A stretch of 64,000 nucleotides of DNA from Bacteroides fragilis (GCF_019583405.1 NZ_SZUU01000001.1:310001-374000); one strand, 5' to 3'; shown: positions 54,618 to 63,857, counted from the stretch's first letter. Translations and numbers: made by a program. The notes: generated from the letters alone by a model not told the origin.

Positions 54618-55945
54618 AAGCCGAACTTTTTCATCTTATTGTATAGTGTCTGGCGGGTGATTCCCAATTGGGAAGCTACTGCCGAAAGGTTGCCTCCGCA
54701 TTTATCCAATGCCTTCCGGATCATGGCTTTTTCCATCTCCTCAAGTGTGGAAGCTTCGGTTTGCTGTATTTCTGTTTTTTGTACCAATTGAAACATTTCA
54801 GCAGGTATCGAATTGCCGTCACAGATGATGACTGCTTTTTCGATGGCATGTTCCAGTTCCCGGATGTTACCGTACCAGGAGTGTGCGGTCAGCTTTTCAC
54901 AAGCAGATGCAGTCAGGCTGATGGGAGCTTTGCCGTATTGTTTACAGAAACGTGTAATGAAGCGTTCGGCCAGTGGGACAATATCTTCCCTGCGATTACG
55001 CAAAGGCGGAATCTCTACATGAATGGTGTTGATACGGTAAAGTAAGTCTTCGCGGAACTCTCCTTTATCAACCATTCCCTGTAGATTCCGGTTGGTAGCA
55101 CAAATCAGCCGGATATCTACAGGAACAGGTTCGTTACTACCTACCCGTACGATACTTCTTTGTTGGATGGCTGTCAACAGTTTGGCTTGCAGGTGGTAGG
55201 GGAGGTTCCCGATTTCGTCAAGAAAGAGAGAACTATGGTTGGCTGCTTCAAATTTACCCGTGCGGTCGGCATGTGCATCGGTAAAAGAACCTTTCACATG
55301 TCCGAAAAGCTCGCTTTCGAATAAAGACTCGGTAATTGCCCCCATGTCTACGGAGACCATCGTTTCTTTATAACGGGATGACAGGGCGTGAATCTCCCGG
55401 GCGAGCATTTCTTTTCCGGTGCCGTTTTCTCCCGTAATCAATATGTTGGCATTGGTTGTAGCTACTTTTTCTACCAGCATGCGAAGTTGTTGCATAGCAC
55501 TGCTTTCACCCCAGTACATGGCAGCTATAGAAGGATTTTCTTTCTTTCGGTTCTTCTTTTTGCCTTCTTTGGCCTGTGAAGCAGCGTTTAGCAGAGTCTC
55601 GACTAACTTTTGGTTATCCCATGGCTTTACGATAAAGTCGGTAGCGCCTTCTTTGATACCTCGTACAGCTAAATCAATATCGGCGTATGCGGTGAAAAGT
55701 ACTACCGGAAGATTGGGGTATTGGCGTTTGATTTCGTGCAACCAGAATAGGCCCTCGTTGCCGTTGTTGATGCCGGAAGTGAAATTCATGTCCAATAAGA
55801 CGACTTCCGGATTTTCTTCTCTCAGAACAGATGACAAGCTGACTGGTGAAGAGAGGGTGATGGCTTTCGAAAAATGATTTTTCAGTAATAGCTGCACTGC
55901 TGTCAGTACTCCTTTGTTATCGTCGACAATGATAATGGTTCCCAT
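54614..55945 (-). CDS. Sigma-54-dependent NtrC-type response regulator
   Basis: An enhancer-binding activator, 443 residues. The receiver domain (about 1-120) has the phospho-acceptor D52 in LLDMNF and K107 in VKPWD. The AAA+ domain (about 140-365) has Walker A GENGTGKE (172-179) and Walker B FLDEIGN. The sigma-54-contacting loop is GSFTDA (219-224) instead of the canonical GAFTGA; the key Phe-Thr pair is kept. The C-terminal Fis-type HTH has LSAVASQLGITRQTLYNKM. Target sites are likely the paired palindromes at 57661-57698 in front of the ABC array, 1.7 kb away. Confidence 0.9.
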   Translation of the reverse strand: MGTIIIVDDNKGVLTAVQLLLKNHFSKAITLSSPVSLSSVLREENPEVVLLDMNFTSGINNGNEGLFWLHEIKRQYPNLPVVLFTAYADIDLAVRGIKEGATDFIVKPWDNQKLVETLLNAASQAKEGKKKNRKKENPSIAAMYWGESSAMQQLRMLVEKVATTNANILITGENGTGKEMLAREIHALSSRYKETMVSVDMGAITESLFESELFGHVKGSFTDAHADRTGKFEAANHSSLFLDEIGNLPYHLQAKLLTAIQQRSIVRVGSNEPVPVDIRLICATNRNLQGMVDKGEFREDLLYRINTIHVEIPPLRNRREDIVPLAERFITRFCKQYGKAPISLTASACEKLTAHSWYGNIRELEHAIEKAVIICDGNSIPAEMFQLVQKTEIQQTEASTLEEMEKAMIRKALDKCGGNLSAVASQLGITRQTLYNKMKKFGL

Positions 55946-55974
55946 TTAGAAGATTGAAATTTAATTGTTAGCGG

Positions 55975-55982
55975 CAAAGTTA
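55975..55982 (-). promoter_or_regulatory. -7 promoter box of the regulator-kinase operon
   Basis: TAACTTTG on the minus strand (CAAAGTTA on plus), a full -7 match, 30 bases before the regulator start. The regulator is therefore likely expressed from an ordinary promoter. Confidence 0.5.
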
Positions 55983-56040
55983 ATAACAATTCTCTATTAC
56001 AGAGGATCAAAATGAATCTAAATCCGGGAAATATCTTATT

Positions 56041-56073
56041 ATCTCCCCTCCTGACAGGAGAAAGAGGGGAGAT
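56041..56073. repeat. Hairpin between the phosphoesterase operon and the regulator operon
   Basis: ATCTCCCCTC pairs perfectly with GAGGGGAGAT (10 bp, 13-base loop). The minus strand, which needs the terminator here, has no T run after it, so its role as a terminator is uncertain. Confidence 0.45.
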
Positions 56074-56098
56074 AAAATTTTATCTTTTGTTTATGTCA

Positions 56099-56803
56099 TT
56101 ATAGCCACTGGAATTTTAATCCGAAAGATAGGCTTAAATAGTCACGTGCCCGTAAGTAACGGTTTGTGGCACGGCTTATCAGCAGCAAGTCGCAAGTACT
56201 CAATTCATAAAAGAGTGTGACAGACTTGGTAAAGAAACGACGGTCTTTATCTATGTTATAGGTTAACCGTTGTCCCAAAAAGATGTGGGTACGGATTTTG
56301 GAAGAGAAGCCATAGTACCCTTCCGGATAGCGGCTGGGTTCTTTTACCCAGAACTCGTGTCCGAATACCGTATTAAAGTAGAGCCCGCATGACAGAGGTT
56401 CCGTAGAAAAGCCTTTCCCCAACTCAAGACTCCAAGGCATATAGTTTTGCTTGAGGGTCATAGTCAGTTTCGTGCGATGTGAGTCATGTTTGGGAATAAA
56501 TCCCAGAAAAAGGTCGGTTTCCCACTGATCCCTCCGTCCGTAATCCCATCCGGTTCCGAAAGAGAACATGCCCATATTTCCGGCAAACTGTATTTTATTG
56601 TGAGTCGGTATCAAAGAGTTCCATCCTTTCCGGAAACGGTGGATGCGTTTATCATATTTGCTGGGCTCCGATTTGGAGACCAGAACAGTATCTTTGGTTT
56701 CTTCTTCATCACTTTTGTCTGCCTGTGCCAAAGCGTCTTCCGGACAAGACAAGAATAGTGCCAATACAGTGTAAAGAGTGTATTTAAAATTCAACCACTT
56801 CAT
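56099..56803 (-). CDS. Outer-membrane beta-barrel-like protein of unknown function
   Basis: A 234-residue exported protein (signal ending EDALAQ), start at 56803. After an acidic linker (DKSDEEETKD) the rest is a series of alternating strands with aromatic girdle residues (MGMFSFGTGWDYG, ETDLFLGFIPKHD, RTKLTMTLKQNYMPW) ending in SFGLKFQWL. This is the pattern of a small outer-membrane barrel with a terminal aromatic. It overlaps the end of the phosphoesterase gene by 20 bases, so the two are cotranscribed and translationally coupled. No family recognised. Confidence 0.65.
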   Translation of the reverse strand: MKWLNFKYTLYTVLALFLSCPEDALAQADKSDEEETKDTVLVSKSEPSKYDKRIHRFRKGWNSLIPTHNKIQFAGNMGMFSFGTGWDYGRRDQWETDLFLGFIPKHDSHRTKLTMTLKQNYMPWSLELGKGFSTEPLSCGLYFNTVFGHEFWVKEPSRYPEGYYGFSSKIRTHIFLGQRLTYNIDKDRRFFTKSVTLFYELSTCDLLLISRATNRYLRARDYLSLSFGLKFQWL

Positions 56804-57593
56804 AATCATATCCTTCAGGTTTTATGGTGAATACTAAATAACTGCGGTTTTTCATACAATTGCTGCCGTAATACATTACTCCGTCCTCAAATACATCCGA
56901 AGCACTGATACGATGCTCATGGGCTACAGTACAGAATTGCAGGGCTGGAAATTGACGTATATACATTTGAAAGATCTTGGCTACATTGTTATTAAACTGG
57001 TCGCACAAAGGGCGGGCATGCATGCAAAATACCGTCTTGTCAAACTCGTCCGAACGTTCTGTCAATTCCGCTTCGATAAAATTGAAATCCGGAATCGGAT
57101 CCGAGTAATCATATTCCATTGCATTCGTATTGAGGCATACAAACTTTACTCTTCCTGCGATAAATGAAAAATTAGTATCTCCAAATATCTTCCTGAATGC
57201 TTCTTCTCCTGTTCCCAAACAGTCATGATTACCAATCAAAGCGACATACGGCACATTTAGTTTGTTCATGATATCTCTTTGCCATAGAAATTCGTCTGTT
57301 AGTCCGAAATCGCTCAGATCTCCTCCATGCACTACAAAGTCGATGTCGTTTCGTTTATTTACGGCATTTACAAAGTCTACTGTCTCGTCATACCATCGTT
57401 GCGAGTCACCCATAGCTATAAAGCGGATAGTGGTCTTATTCAGACATTTGGCTTCTATTTTCTCAATGTTTTTGTTATTAATATCTCTTTCGCCTTTGAT
57501 TTTGACATCGTAGGGATGGTAGTCTATCATGTCGCAACCGGTAAGTAACAAGCAAGAGAGAAAGATTCCGATCATTCCTTTTTTCTTATCCAT
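56784..57593 (-). CDS. Lipoprotein calcineurin-like metallophosphoesterase
   Basis: A 269-residue lipoprotein (lipobox LLTGC, Cys about residue 20). The two-metal phosphoesterase motifs are present in order: GDSQ (about 63), GGDLSD (about 90), GNHD (about 121), HARP (about 190) and the VAHEH pair near 224-228. The active site is thus intact, and the enzyme acts on a phosphate ester outside the cytoplasm. The first gene of an operon with the outer-membrane protein. It is divergent from the ABC array, with a 250-bp intergenic region that carries both a sigma-70-type promoter for this gene and the sigma-54 elements for the array. Confidence 0.82.
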   Translation of the reverse strand: MDKKKGMIGIFLSCLLLTGCDMIDYHPYDVKIKGERDINNKNIEKIEAKCLNKTTIRFIAMGDSQRWYDETVDFVNAVNKRNDIDFVVHGGDLSDFGLTDEFLWQRDIMNKLNVPYVALIGNHDCLGTGEEAFRKIFGDTNFSFIAGRVKFVCLNTNAMEYDYSDPIPDFNFIEAELTERSDEFDKTVFCMHARPLCDQFNNNVAKIFQMYIRQFPALQFCTVAHEHRISASDVFEDGVMYYGSNCMKNRSYLVFTIKPEGYDYEVVEF

Positions 57594-57623
57594 AAACTAT
57601 TCTTTTGAATTGAAAACTCGATG

Positions 57624-57654
57624 CAAAGTTAGAGTTTTCTTCTCGATAAGCAAA
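57624..57654 (-). promoter_or_regulatory. Promoter of the phosphoesterase operon
   Basis: TAACTTTG at 57624-57631 (minus strand) with TTTG at 57651-57654, spacing 19: full matches to both Bacteroidales boxes. The -33 box is only 6 bases from the first of the two palindromes, so a bound activator could also affect this promoter. Confidence 0.65.
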
Positions 57655-57660
57655 TATTGT

Positions 57661-57698
57661 TGTCTAATAAATAGACAGCAGTGTCTAAGAATTAGACA
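57661..57698. promoter_or_regulatory. Tandem 17-bp palindromes, probable enhancer sites of the sigma-54 activator
   Basis: TGTCTAATAAATAGACA (57661-57677) and TGTCTAAGAATTAGACA (57682-57698) have the same arms and the same length, with centres 21 bp apart, two helical turns, so two dimers would sit on the same DNA face. They lie about 90 and 111 bp upstream of the predicted start, the usual distance for sigma-54 enhancers. Confidence 0.75.
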
Positions 57699-57752
57699 GG
57701 TAGAATGAATATGGTGAAATGTAACGGTTTGATTGTCAATAGATAAATTCTC

Positions 57753-57769
57753 TTGGCACGCTTTCTGCT
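57753..57769 (+). promoter_or_regulatory. Sigma-54 (-24/-12) promoter of the ABC array
   Basis: TTGGCACG-CTTT-CTGCT matches the consensus TTGGCACG-N4-TTGCW with one mismatch in the -12 element. The invariant GG (57755-57756) and GC (57767-57768) have exactly the required spacing. The predicted start is near 57780, about 64 bases before the first permease gene. Confidence 0.8.
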
Positions 57770-57843
57770 TTATAATAGATAAATAACTTTATAATTATTG
57801 GGTTACTTCTGTTTTTCTAAAATAATAATATACAGACAGAGAT

Positions 57844-60138
57844 ATGAGACAACTTTACTACACTTTCCGGACTCTTCTTAATAGGCGGGGTTTAAATTTG
57901 GCTAAAATTATTTCGTTGACCTTGGGATTATTTATGGGGATACTGCTTTTTGCACGGGTTACTTTTGAATTGAGTTTTGACAACCATTATTACGAGGCTG
58001 ATAAATTATGTGCCGTCAATGTTACAGTGCATTATAAGGATGGTGAAAAGAAAGGTCCTTACCCGACAGTGATGGCTCCTGTTCCGGCTGCTATTAGTGA
58101 AAACTTTCCCGAAGATATTGAATCGGCTACAGTGGTGCGTGTGCAAAGTCGTAGTAATGCTTTGTTCAATGGAAGTACTCGTTTGGAGCCTAAGGTCATT
58201 CTTGCCGATTCTCTTTTTTTTCGGACGATGGGTATTGAGATCCTAAAAGGTAACCCGCATGAACTGGGTAATCCGGAAACCATGTTCATTTCCGAGAGTT
58301 TTGCCCGAAAAGCATTTGGCAATGAAGATCCGATAGGGAAAGTACTACTTTATAAACGTTCCCTTCCCATGACTGTTAAAGGTGTCTATGCGGATATTCC
58401 GGAGAATAGTTCTTTACGTCATGATGTGGTAATATCTTTTGCTACCATCATAAAGCATGAGTGGGAATGTGTCAGCTGGACTTGTGGCGATAGCTTCGAA
58501 GGATATATTCGCCTGAAAGAGGCCGGCAGTTTGGAGAAAGTGAACTCTCGGATAGATAAGGTGATTGAAAAGTACTTGCCGTTCGATCTTGAAAATGACG
58601 GCTTTGGAATGCGCTATTCACTTCAACCGATCCGTGAAGTTTACGCAGAGACTCCCGTTGTACATAAAATGATAATGATTATGTCCTTATTGGGATTTGT
58701 TATCCTTTTTATAGCTGCAATGAATTATGTTTTGATTTCTGTTTCGTCACTTGCAAGTCGTGCCAAAGCGATAGGTGTACATAAATGCAGTGGAGCCAGT
58801 GGCGAAAACATCTTTTCGATGTTTCTTTGGGAGACAAGCATTATCATTTTGGTATCTTTGATATTGGTCGGCATCTTGGTTTTAAATTTTGATGAGCAAA
58901 TAGAGGATATTGCTTCCGCTTCTTTAAGTTCTCTTTTTGCATGGAGAACTCTCTGGGTACCTGTTTGTGTCATTCTGGTTCTGTTTTTATTTGCCGGTAT
59001 CATTCCCGGTTATCTATTTTCCTCTATTCCTGTCACTCAGGTGTTCCGACGTTATACTGAAGGGAGGAAAGGTTGGAAACGGTCTCTGCTTTTTGTACAG
59101 TTTACCGGGATGACTTTTATTCTTGGTGTATTGTGTGTGGTTCTAATACAGTACAATCGGATTACAACCAAACCTTTAGGGTATAATGCTGACGGAGTGG
59201 CTTTCACTTATCACAGCTTTGATGATCCGGAATCTGCTTTGGATAATCTCCGTCGTTTATCAATGGTAAAAGATGTTGCTGTCTGTTGGTCAAACATAAC
59301 TTCCGGTTATAGCGGTCAGCCTGTTGCTGATGATAACGGAGCGGTTGTATTCACAGCACGTCTGAATGTTTGTTCATATAATTATGCTCCGTTTATGGGG
59401 ATTCGTATTAAAGAAGGGAAGAATTTGGATGGTCCCAATCAAGTTCTGGTAAATGAAAAGTTTGTAAAATCTGTCCATTGGACTGATGGGGCTGTGGGCA
59501 TGAGATATGAGGATTTTACAGTTGTGGGAGTGATGGAAGACTTTCCGGTAAGCAGTTATTATGATGAATTAAAACCGGTGGTATTTATGGGGCAACAGGA
59601 TGTGAATGATTGTTATCACGTCCGGCTCAATGCACCTTACGAGGAAAATCTTCGTCTGCTTAATAAAACAATAAGAGAAATGTATCCTACTGAAGATATT
59701 GTATTTATATCATTACAGAAAACCATTGATAACCAATATTTAAGCGTACTTCGCTTTCGCAATGCCGTGATATTGGCTTTTATTGTTATCTTGCTGATTT
59801 CACTGATGGGACTGATAGGATATACTAATGATGAAGTACGTCGTCATAGCAAAGAAATAGCTATTCGTAAGGTGAATGGTGCCGAAGCTTCCCATATATT
59901 AAAATTACTTTCCAAGGAGGTCGTTTGGGTAGCTCTGCCAGCCGTATTGTTAGGTGCTACAGGAGCCTATTTTATGGGTATTCATTGGTTGGGACAATTT
60001 ACCGAACAGATTCATTTGAAGGTATATTGGTTTGTACTGATTGCTTTGGCTATAATGGCTGTAATTGTGATTAGTGTGATGATAAAATCCTGGCACATAG
60101 CCAACGAGAATCCTGTAAAGAGTATAAAGAATGAATAA
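57844..60138 (+). CDS. FtsX/MacB-type ABC transporter permease, module 1
   Basis: A 764-residue inner-membrane permease of the MacB/FtsX type. The first membrane segment (about 20-38) is followed by a MacB-like periplasmic domain (about 45-270), three helices (about 280-400), a second extracytoplasmic domain and three helices (about 640-755). FtsX blocks carry SRAKAIGVHKCSGAS and RHSKEIAIRKVNGAEAS, the coupling helices that contact the ATPase. It heads an array: permease, ATPase, permease, ATPase, permease. Mechanotransmission-type export or envelope work, rather than classical transport, is likely. Substrate unknown; antimicrobial peptides are a possibility. Confidence 0.85.
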   Translation: MRQLYYTFRTLLNRRGLNLAKIISLTLGLFMGILLFARVTFELSFDNHYYEADKLCAVNVTVHYKDGEKKGPYPTVMAPVPAAISENFPEDIESATVVRVQSRSNALFNGSTRLEPKVILADSLFFRTMGIEILKGNPHELGNPETMFISESFARKAFGNEDPIGKVLLYKRSLPMTVKGVYADIPENSSLRHDVVISFATIIKHEWECVSWTCGDSFEGYIRLKEAGSLEKVNSRIDKVIEKYLPFDLENDGFGMRYSLQPIREVYAETPVVHKMIMIMSLLGFVILFIAAMNYVLISVSSLASRAKAIGVHKCSGASGENIFSMFLWETSIIILVSLILVGILVLNFDEQIEDIASASLSSLFAWRTLWVPVCVILVLFLFAGIIPGYLFSSIPVTQVFRRYTEGRKGWKRSLLFVQFTGMTFILGVLCVVLIQYNRITTKPLGYNADGVAFTYHSFDDPESALDNLRRLSMVKDVAVCWSNITSGYSGQPVADDNGAVVFTARLNVCSYNYAPFMGIRIKEGKNLDGPNQVLVNEKFVKSVHWTDGAVGMRYEDFTVVGVMEDFPVSSYYDELKPVVFMGQQDVNDCYHVRLNAPYEENLRLLNKTIREMYPTEDIVFISLQKTIDNQYLSVLRFRNAVILAFIVILLISLMGLIGYTNDEVRRHSKEIAIRKVNGAEASHILKLLSKEVVWVALPAVLLGATGAYFMGIHWLGQFTEQIHLKVYWFVLIALAIMAVIVISVMIKSWHIANENPVKSIKNE

Positions 60139-60170
60139 ACAAAAATAAACCGATTAAAATAAAAAGAATT

Positions 60171-60845
60171 ATGATACAAATTAATGATCTTAGTAAAGTT
60201 TTTCGTACTTCTGAAGTAGAAACCGTAGCGTTAAACCATGTGAGCCTGGATATAGAGGAAGGTGAGTTTGTTGCCATTATGGGACCTTCCGGTTGCGGCA
60301 AGTCTACGTTGCTCAATATTTTGGGATTACTTGATAACCCGACAGAAGGTTCTTATCAGCTGATGGGCCAGGAGGTAGCCGGTCTTCAGGAGAAGGAGCG
60401 TACGCGGGTACGTAAGGGTAAACTGGGCTTTGTTTTCCAGAGTTTCAATTTGATAGATGAACTGAATGTTTACGAGAATGTGGAACTTCCTCTCACTTAT
60501 CTGGGGTATAAGGCTTCCGACCGGAGAAAAATGGTAGAGAATATGCTGCGCCGGATGAATATTAGTCATCGTGCCAAGCATTTCCCACAGCAACTCTCCG
60601 GTGGACAACAACAACGTGTGGCTATAGCCCGTGCGGTAGTAACTAATCCGAAATTGATCCTTGCTGACGAACCTACGGGAAATCTCGATTCTAAGAATGG
60701 TGCGGAGGTAATGAATTTGTTGACCGAATTAAATAAAGAGGGAACAACAATTATTATGGTGACCCACTCCCAACATGATGCCTCGTTCGCCCATCGCACG
60801 GTACATCTGTTCGATGGCAGTATTGTGGCGAGTGTAACTGTTTAA
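60171..60845 (+). CDS. MacB/LolD-type ABC transporter ATPase, module 1
   Basis: A 224-residue ATPase for the neighbouring permease. It has Walker A GPSGCGKST, Q-loop FVFQSFNLI, signature LSGGQQQR, Walker B LILADEPTGNLD and the switch His in VTHSQHD, all intact. The Leu/Asn-rich Q-loop region is typical of LolD/MacB. The gene is almost identical to that at 63172-63846: I count about 10 differing residues in 224, with long stretches of identical DNA, much closer than the permeases (about 45% by eye). 32 bp after module 1 permease. Confidence 0.88.
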   Translation: MIQINDLSKVFRTSEVETVALNHVSLDIEEGEFVAIMGPSGCGKSTLLNILGLLDNPTEGSYQLMGQEVAGLQEKERTRVRKGKLGFVFQSFNLIDELNVYENVELPLTYLGYKASDRRKMVENMLRRMNISHRAKHFPQQLSGGQQQRVAIARAVVTNPKLILADEPTGNLDSKNGAEVMNLLTELNKEGTTIIMVTHSQHDASFAHRTVHLFDGSIVASVTV

Positions 60846-60861
60846 TAAAAAGGATCATACG

Positions 60862-63156
60862 ATGAAACAATTCTATTATACCATTTTGACATTGATTCGC
60901 GGACGTGGAAGTAATGTCATTAAAGTAATATCTCTGACGTTGGGGTTATTAGTGTCTATTATTTTATTCTCTCGAGTTGCTTTTGAGCTTAGTTATGATA
61001 ACTTTTTTCAGGATGTGGATGATCTTTACATCGTAAAAACGGAGTGGGTTGAGAATGGAGTGATTAAAGGGAATGCCGGAGTATATACATTGATTCCGGT
61101 AGCCTCTACCATTGCTGAGGAATTTCCGGAAGAGGTAGAAAGTGCAGCTTTTTCGAGTTTGTCTTTCGGAACTACTTTAAAGATAGGTAACCGAAAGTTG
61201 AATAGGTCTTTCATTTTATCTGACTCTCTTTATTTTCGTACCATGGGGATAGAAGTTATTAATGGCAATCCGAATGATTTGACCAACCCAGATGTGGTTT
61301 TTCTGTCACAGTCTGTTGCACGAGAAGTATTTGGTGAAGAGGATCCTATAGGAAAAACCTTACATCTGATGATTTGGGGCACTCAAGTTGAAGCTTTGGT
61401 GAGAGGAGTTTATGCCGATCTTCCGGATAATGTATCGCTGGAACGTCACGAAATGGTTCTTTCTTTTGCCAGCCATAATAAATATGGTTGGGGACGTTCG
61501 GGTTGGACGAGTGGTGGTAATTATAATGCTTTTATCCGCTTAAAAGACGGAGAAAGAAGCGCTGATGTTATCAATGCCGGTATTGATAAGGTGATTGCAA
61601 AGCACATTCCTCCTGAAATGAATCTGCATTTACATATGTTTGTAGTACCTTTACGTACTATTCATTTGGAGCAATCTAATGTGCGGAAGACAATTTTAAT
61701 AATGTCTTTATTGGGTTTTGCCATCCTTTTTGCCGCCACTATGAACTATGTACTTATTTCTATTTCTTCACTTTCTCGCCGGGCAAAAGGGATCGGCGTT
61801 CACAAGTGTAATGGTGCGTCTGATAGTGCTATACTTTCGATGTTTATATATGAAACAGCTTTGATTATAGGGATCTCTCTGCTTTTCATGGTAGTACTTT
61901 TATTCCAGTTCCAGGAAAAAATTGAAGAATTGGCGGGAGTGTCGTTATCATCCCTTTTCACTTGGCACAATCTATGGGCTCCATTGTCGGTAGTTGCCTT
62001 TTTGTTTATTATTGGAGGTGTATTGCCGGGAAAAGTTTTCTCTTCAATTCCGGTAACGCAGGTTTTCCATCATTACACTAAAGGGAATATGGGTTGGAAG
62101 CGGACACTTCTATTTATAGAATTTGCAGGAGTAGCTTTTATTTTTGGATTGATGTGTGTGACTTTTTTTCAGTTCCATTATATTACAAATAGAGATATGG
62201 GGTATCGACCGGAACGTATAGCATCTTGTTGGCATAAGTTTGCTGAGCCGGATAATGCACGTAATAATTTGAAATCGTTGCCTTATGTAGAAGGGGTAGC
62301 CACTGCTGAGGGAGGTATGATGTGGCTTGGGAACCGACAGGTGACTGATGAGAACGGGAATGCTCTTTTTACTCCCCGTTGCGGTATATTTGACAGGGAT
62401 TTTGTCCCGCTTATGGGGCTTCGGCTTAAGGCCGGACAAAACCTCACTGGTGAAAGGCAGTTTCTGGTCAATCAACCCTATGTAGAAAAGATGGGTTGGA
62501 CGAGTAGTGGCGTTGGTGAAATAATTCCTAATCGAGGAACGGTGGTAGGAGTACTCGCTCCTTTCTGTTTTGGTACGCTCCCACCTGACTATGAACCCAT
62601 AGAAATTGAATGGGGGACTAATTTAGTGAATATGCATGTGCGTCTTAAAGAACCTTTTGCTGATAATCTGCGTATGTTGAATAATGAAATGAAAAAGATA
62701 TATCCACAAGAAGAAATAGAGTTCACCTCTTTGGAGCGGGATTTGGAAAGGGGATATCGTCCCACAATGATATTCCGTGATACTACTATATTGGCATTTA
62801 TAACGATTCTGTTTATCACTTTGATGGGATTGATCGGGTATACGAATGATGAAGTTCGCAGACGTGGTAAAGAGATAGCTATTCGTAAGATAAATGGCGC
62901 CGAAGTAAGTTCTGTTTTGCTTTTGTTATCTAAAGATATCTTCTGGGTAGCTATTCCTTCAATTGCTATCGGTACATATGGAGCTTACTTGGTGAGTCAA
63001 ATATGGATAAGCCAATTTCGGGATACGGTATGTATAAGTATAGGCTGGTATGTAGCAATAGCTATTTGCCTATTGGCTTTTATCATTATATGCATTATTT
63101 GGAAATCCTGGCATATCGCCAATGAAAATCCGGTGAATAGTATTAAGAGTGAATAA
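60862..63156 (+). CDS. FtsX/MacB-type ABC transporter permease, module 2
   Basis: A 764-residue permease of the same length and layout as module 1. Shared landmarks are the N-terminal VISLTLGLLVSIILFSRVAFELSYDN region, the TMGIEVINGNP block, the SRRAKGIGVHKCNGAS coupling helix and RRGKEIAIRKINGAEVS near the C-terminus. The periplasmic domains differ strongly, so substrate or partner specificity has probably changed. 16 bp after the first ATPase gene, 15 bp before the second. Confidence 0.85.
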   Translation: MKQFYYTILTLIRGRGSNVIKVISLTLGLLVSIILFSRVAFELSYDNFFQDVDDLYIVKTEWVENGVIKGNAGVYTLIPVASTIAEEFPEEVESAAFSSLSFGTTLKIGNRKLNRSFILSDSLYFRTMGIEVINGNPNDLTNPDVVFLSQSVAREVFGEEDPIGKTLHLMIWGTQVEALVRGVYADLPDNVSLERHEMVLSFASHNKYGWGRSGWTSGGNYNAFIRLKDGERSADVINAGIDKVIAKHIPPEMNLHLHMFVVPLRTIHLEQSNVRKTILIMSLLGFAILFAATMNYVLISISSLSRRAKGIGVHKCNGASDSAILSMFIYETALIIGISLLFMVVLLFQFQEKIEELAGVSLSSLFTWHNLWAPLSVVAFLFIIGGVLPGKVFSSIPVTQVFHHYTKGNMGWKRTLLFIEFAGVAFIFGLMCVTFFQFHYITNRDMGYRPERIASCWHKFAEPDNARNNLKSLPYVEGVATAEGGMMWLGNRQVTDENGNALFTPRCGIFDRDFVPLMGLRLKAGQNLTGERQFLVNQPYVEKMGWTSSGVGEIIPNRGTVVGVLAPFCFGTLPPDYEPIEIEWGTNLVNMHVRLKEPFADNLRMLNNEMKKIYPQEEIEFTSLERDLERGYRPTMIFRDTTILAFITILFITLMGLIGYTNDEVRRRGKEIAIRKINGAEVSSVLLLLSKDIFWVAIPSIAIGTYGAYLVSQIWISQFRDTVCISIGWYVAIAICLLAFIIICIIWKSWHIANENPVNSIKSE

Positions 63157-63171
63157 CAAATAAAATAAATT

Positions 63172-63846
63172 ATGATACAGATTAATGACATTAGTAAAGT
63201 CTTTTGTACTTCTGAAGTAGAAACCGTAGCGTTAAACCATGTGAGCCTGGATATAGAGGAGGGCGAGTTTGTTGCCATTATGGGACCTTCCGGTTGCGGC
63301 AAGTCTACGTTGCTCAATATTTTGGGATTACTTGATAACCCGACAGAAGGTTCTTATCAGCTGATGGGCCAGGAGGTAGCCGGTCTTCAGGAGAAGGAGC
63401 GTACACGGGTACGTAAGGGTAAACTGGGCTTTGTTTTCCAGAGTTTCAATTTGATAGATGAACTGAATGTTTACGAAAATGTGGAACTTCCTCTCACTTA
63501 TTTGGGTATAAAATCTTCTGAACGGCGTCAGATGGTAGAAGATATGCTGCGCCGGATGAATATTAGTCATCGTGCCAAGCATTTCCCACAGCAACTCTCC
63601 GGTGGACAACAACAACGCGTGGCTATAGCCCGTGCAGTTGTGACTAACCCGAAATTGATTCTTGCTGACGAACCGACGGGTAACCTTGATTCCAAGAATG
63701 GTGCGGAGGTAATGAATCTGTTGACCGAATTGAATAAAGAGGGAACAACAATTATTATGGTGACCCACTCCCAACATGATGCTTCATTTGCCCATCGCAC
63801 GGTGCATCTGTTTGACGGTAGCGTGGTGGCAAGTGTAAAGGCTTAA
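63172..63846 (+). CDS. MacB/LolD-type ABC transporter ATPase, module 2
   Basis: A 224-residue ATPase with the same complete motif set as module 1 (GPSGCGKST, LSGGQQQR, LILADEPTGNLD). Most differences from its twin cluster at the extreme ends and in one patch (residues about 111-123, YLGIKSSERRQMVED against YLGYKASDRRKMVEN), which faces the permease coupling helix in this fold. So the interface has changed while the core has stayed the same. Confidence 0.88.
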   Translation: MIQINDISKVFCTSEVETVALNHVSLDIEEGEFVAIMGPSGCGKSTLLNILGLLDNPTEGSYQLMGQEVAGLQEKERTRVRKGKLGFVFQSFNLIDELNVYENVELPLTYLGIKSSERRQMVEDMLRRMNISHRAKHFPQQLSGGQQQRVAIARAVVTNPKLILADEPTGNLDSKNGAEVMNLLTELNKEGTTIIMVTHSQHDASFAHRTVHLFDGSVVASVKA

Positions 63847-63857
63847 TAAAGATCAAT

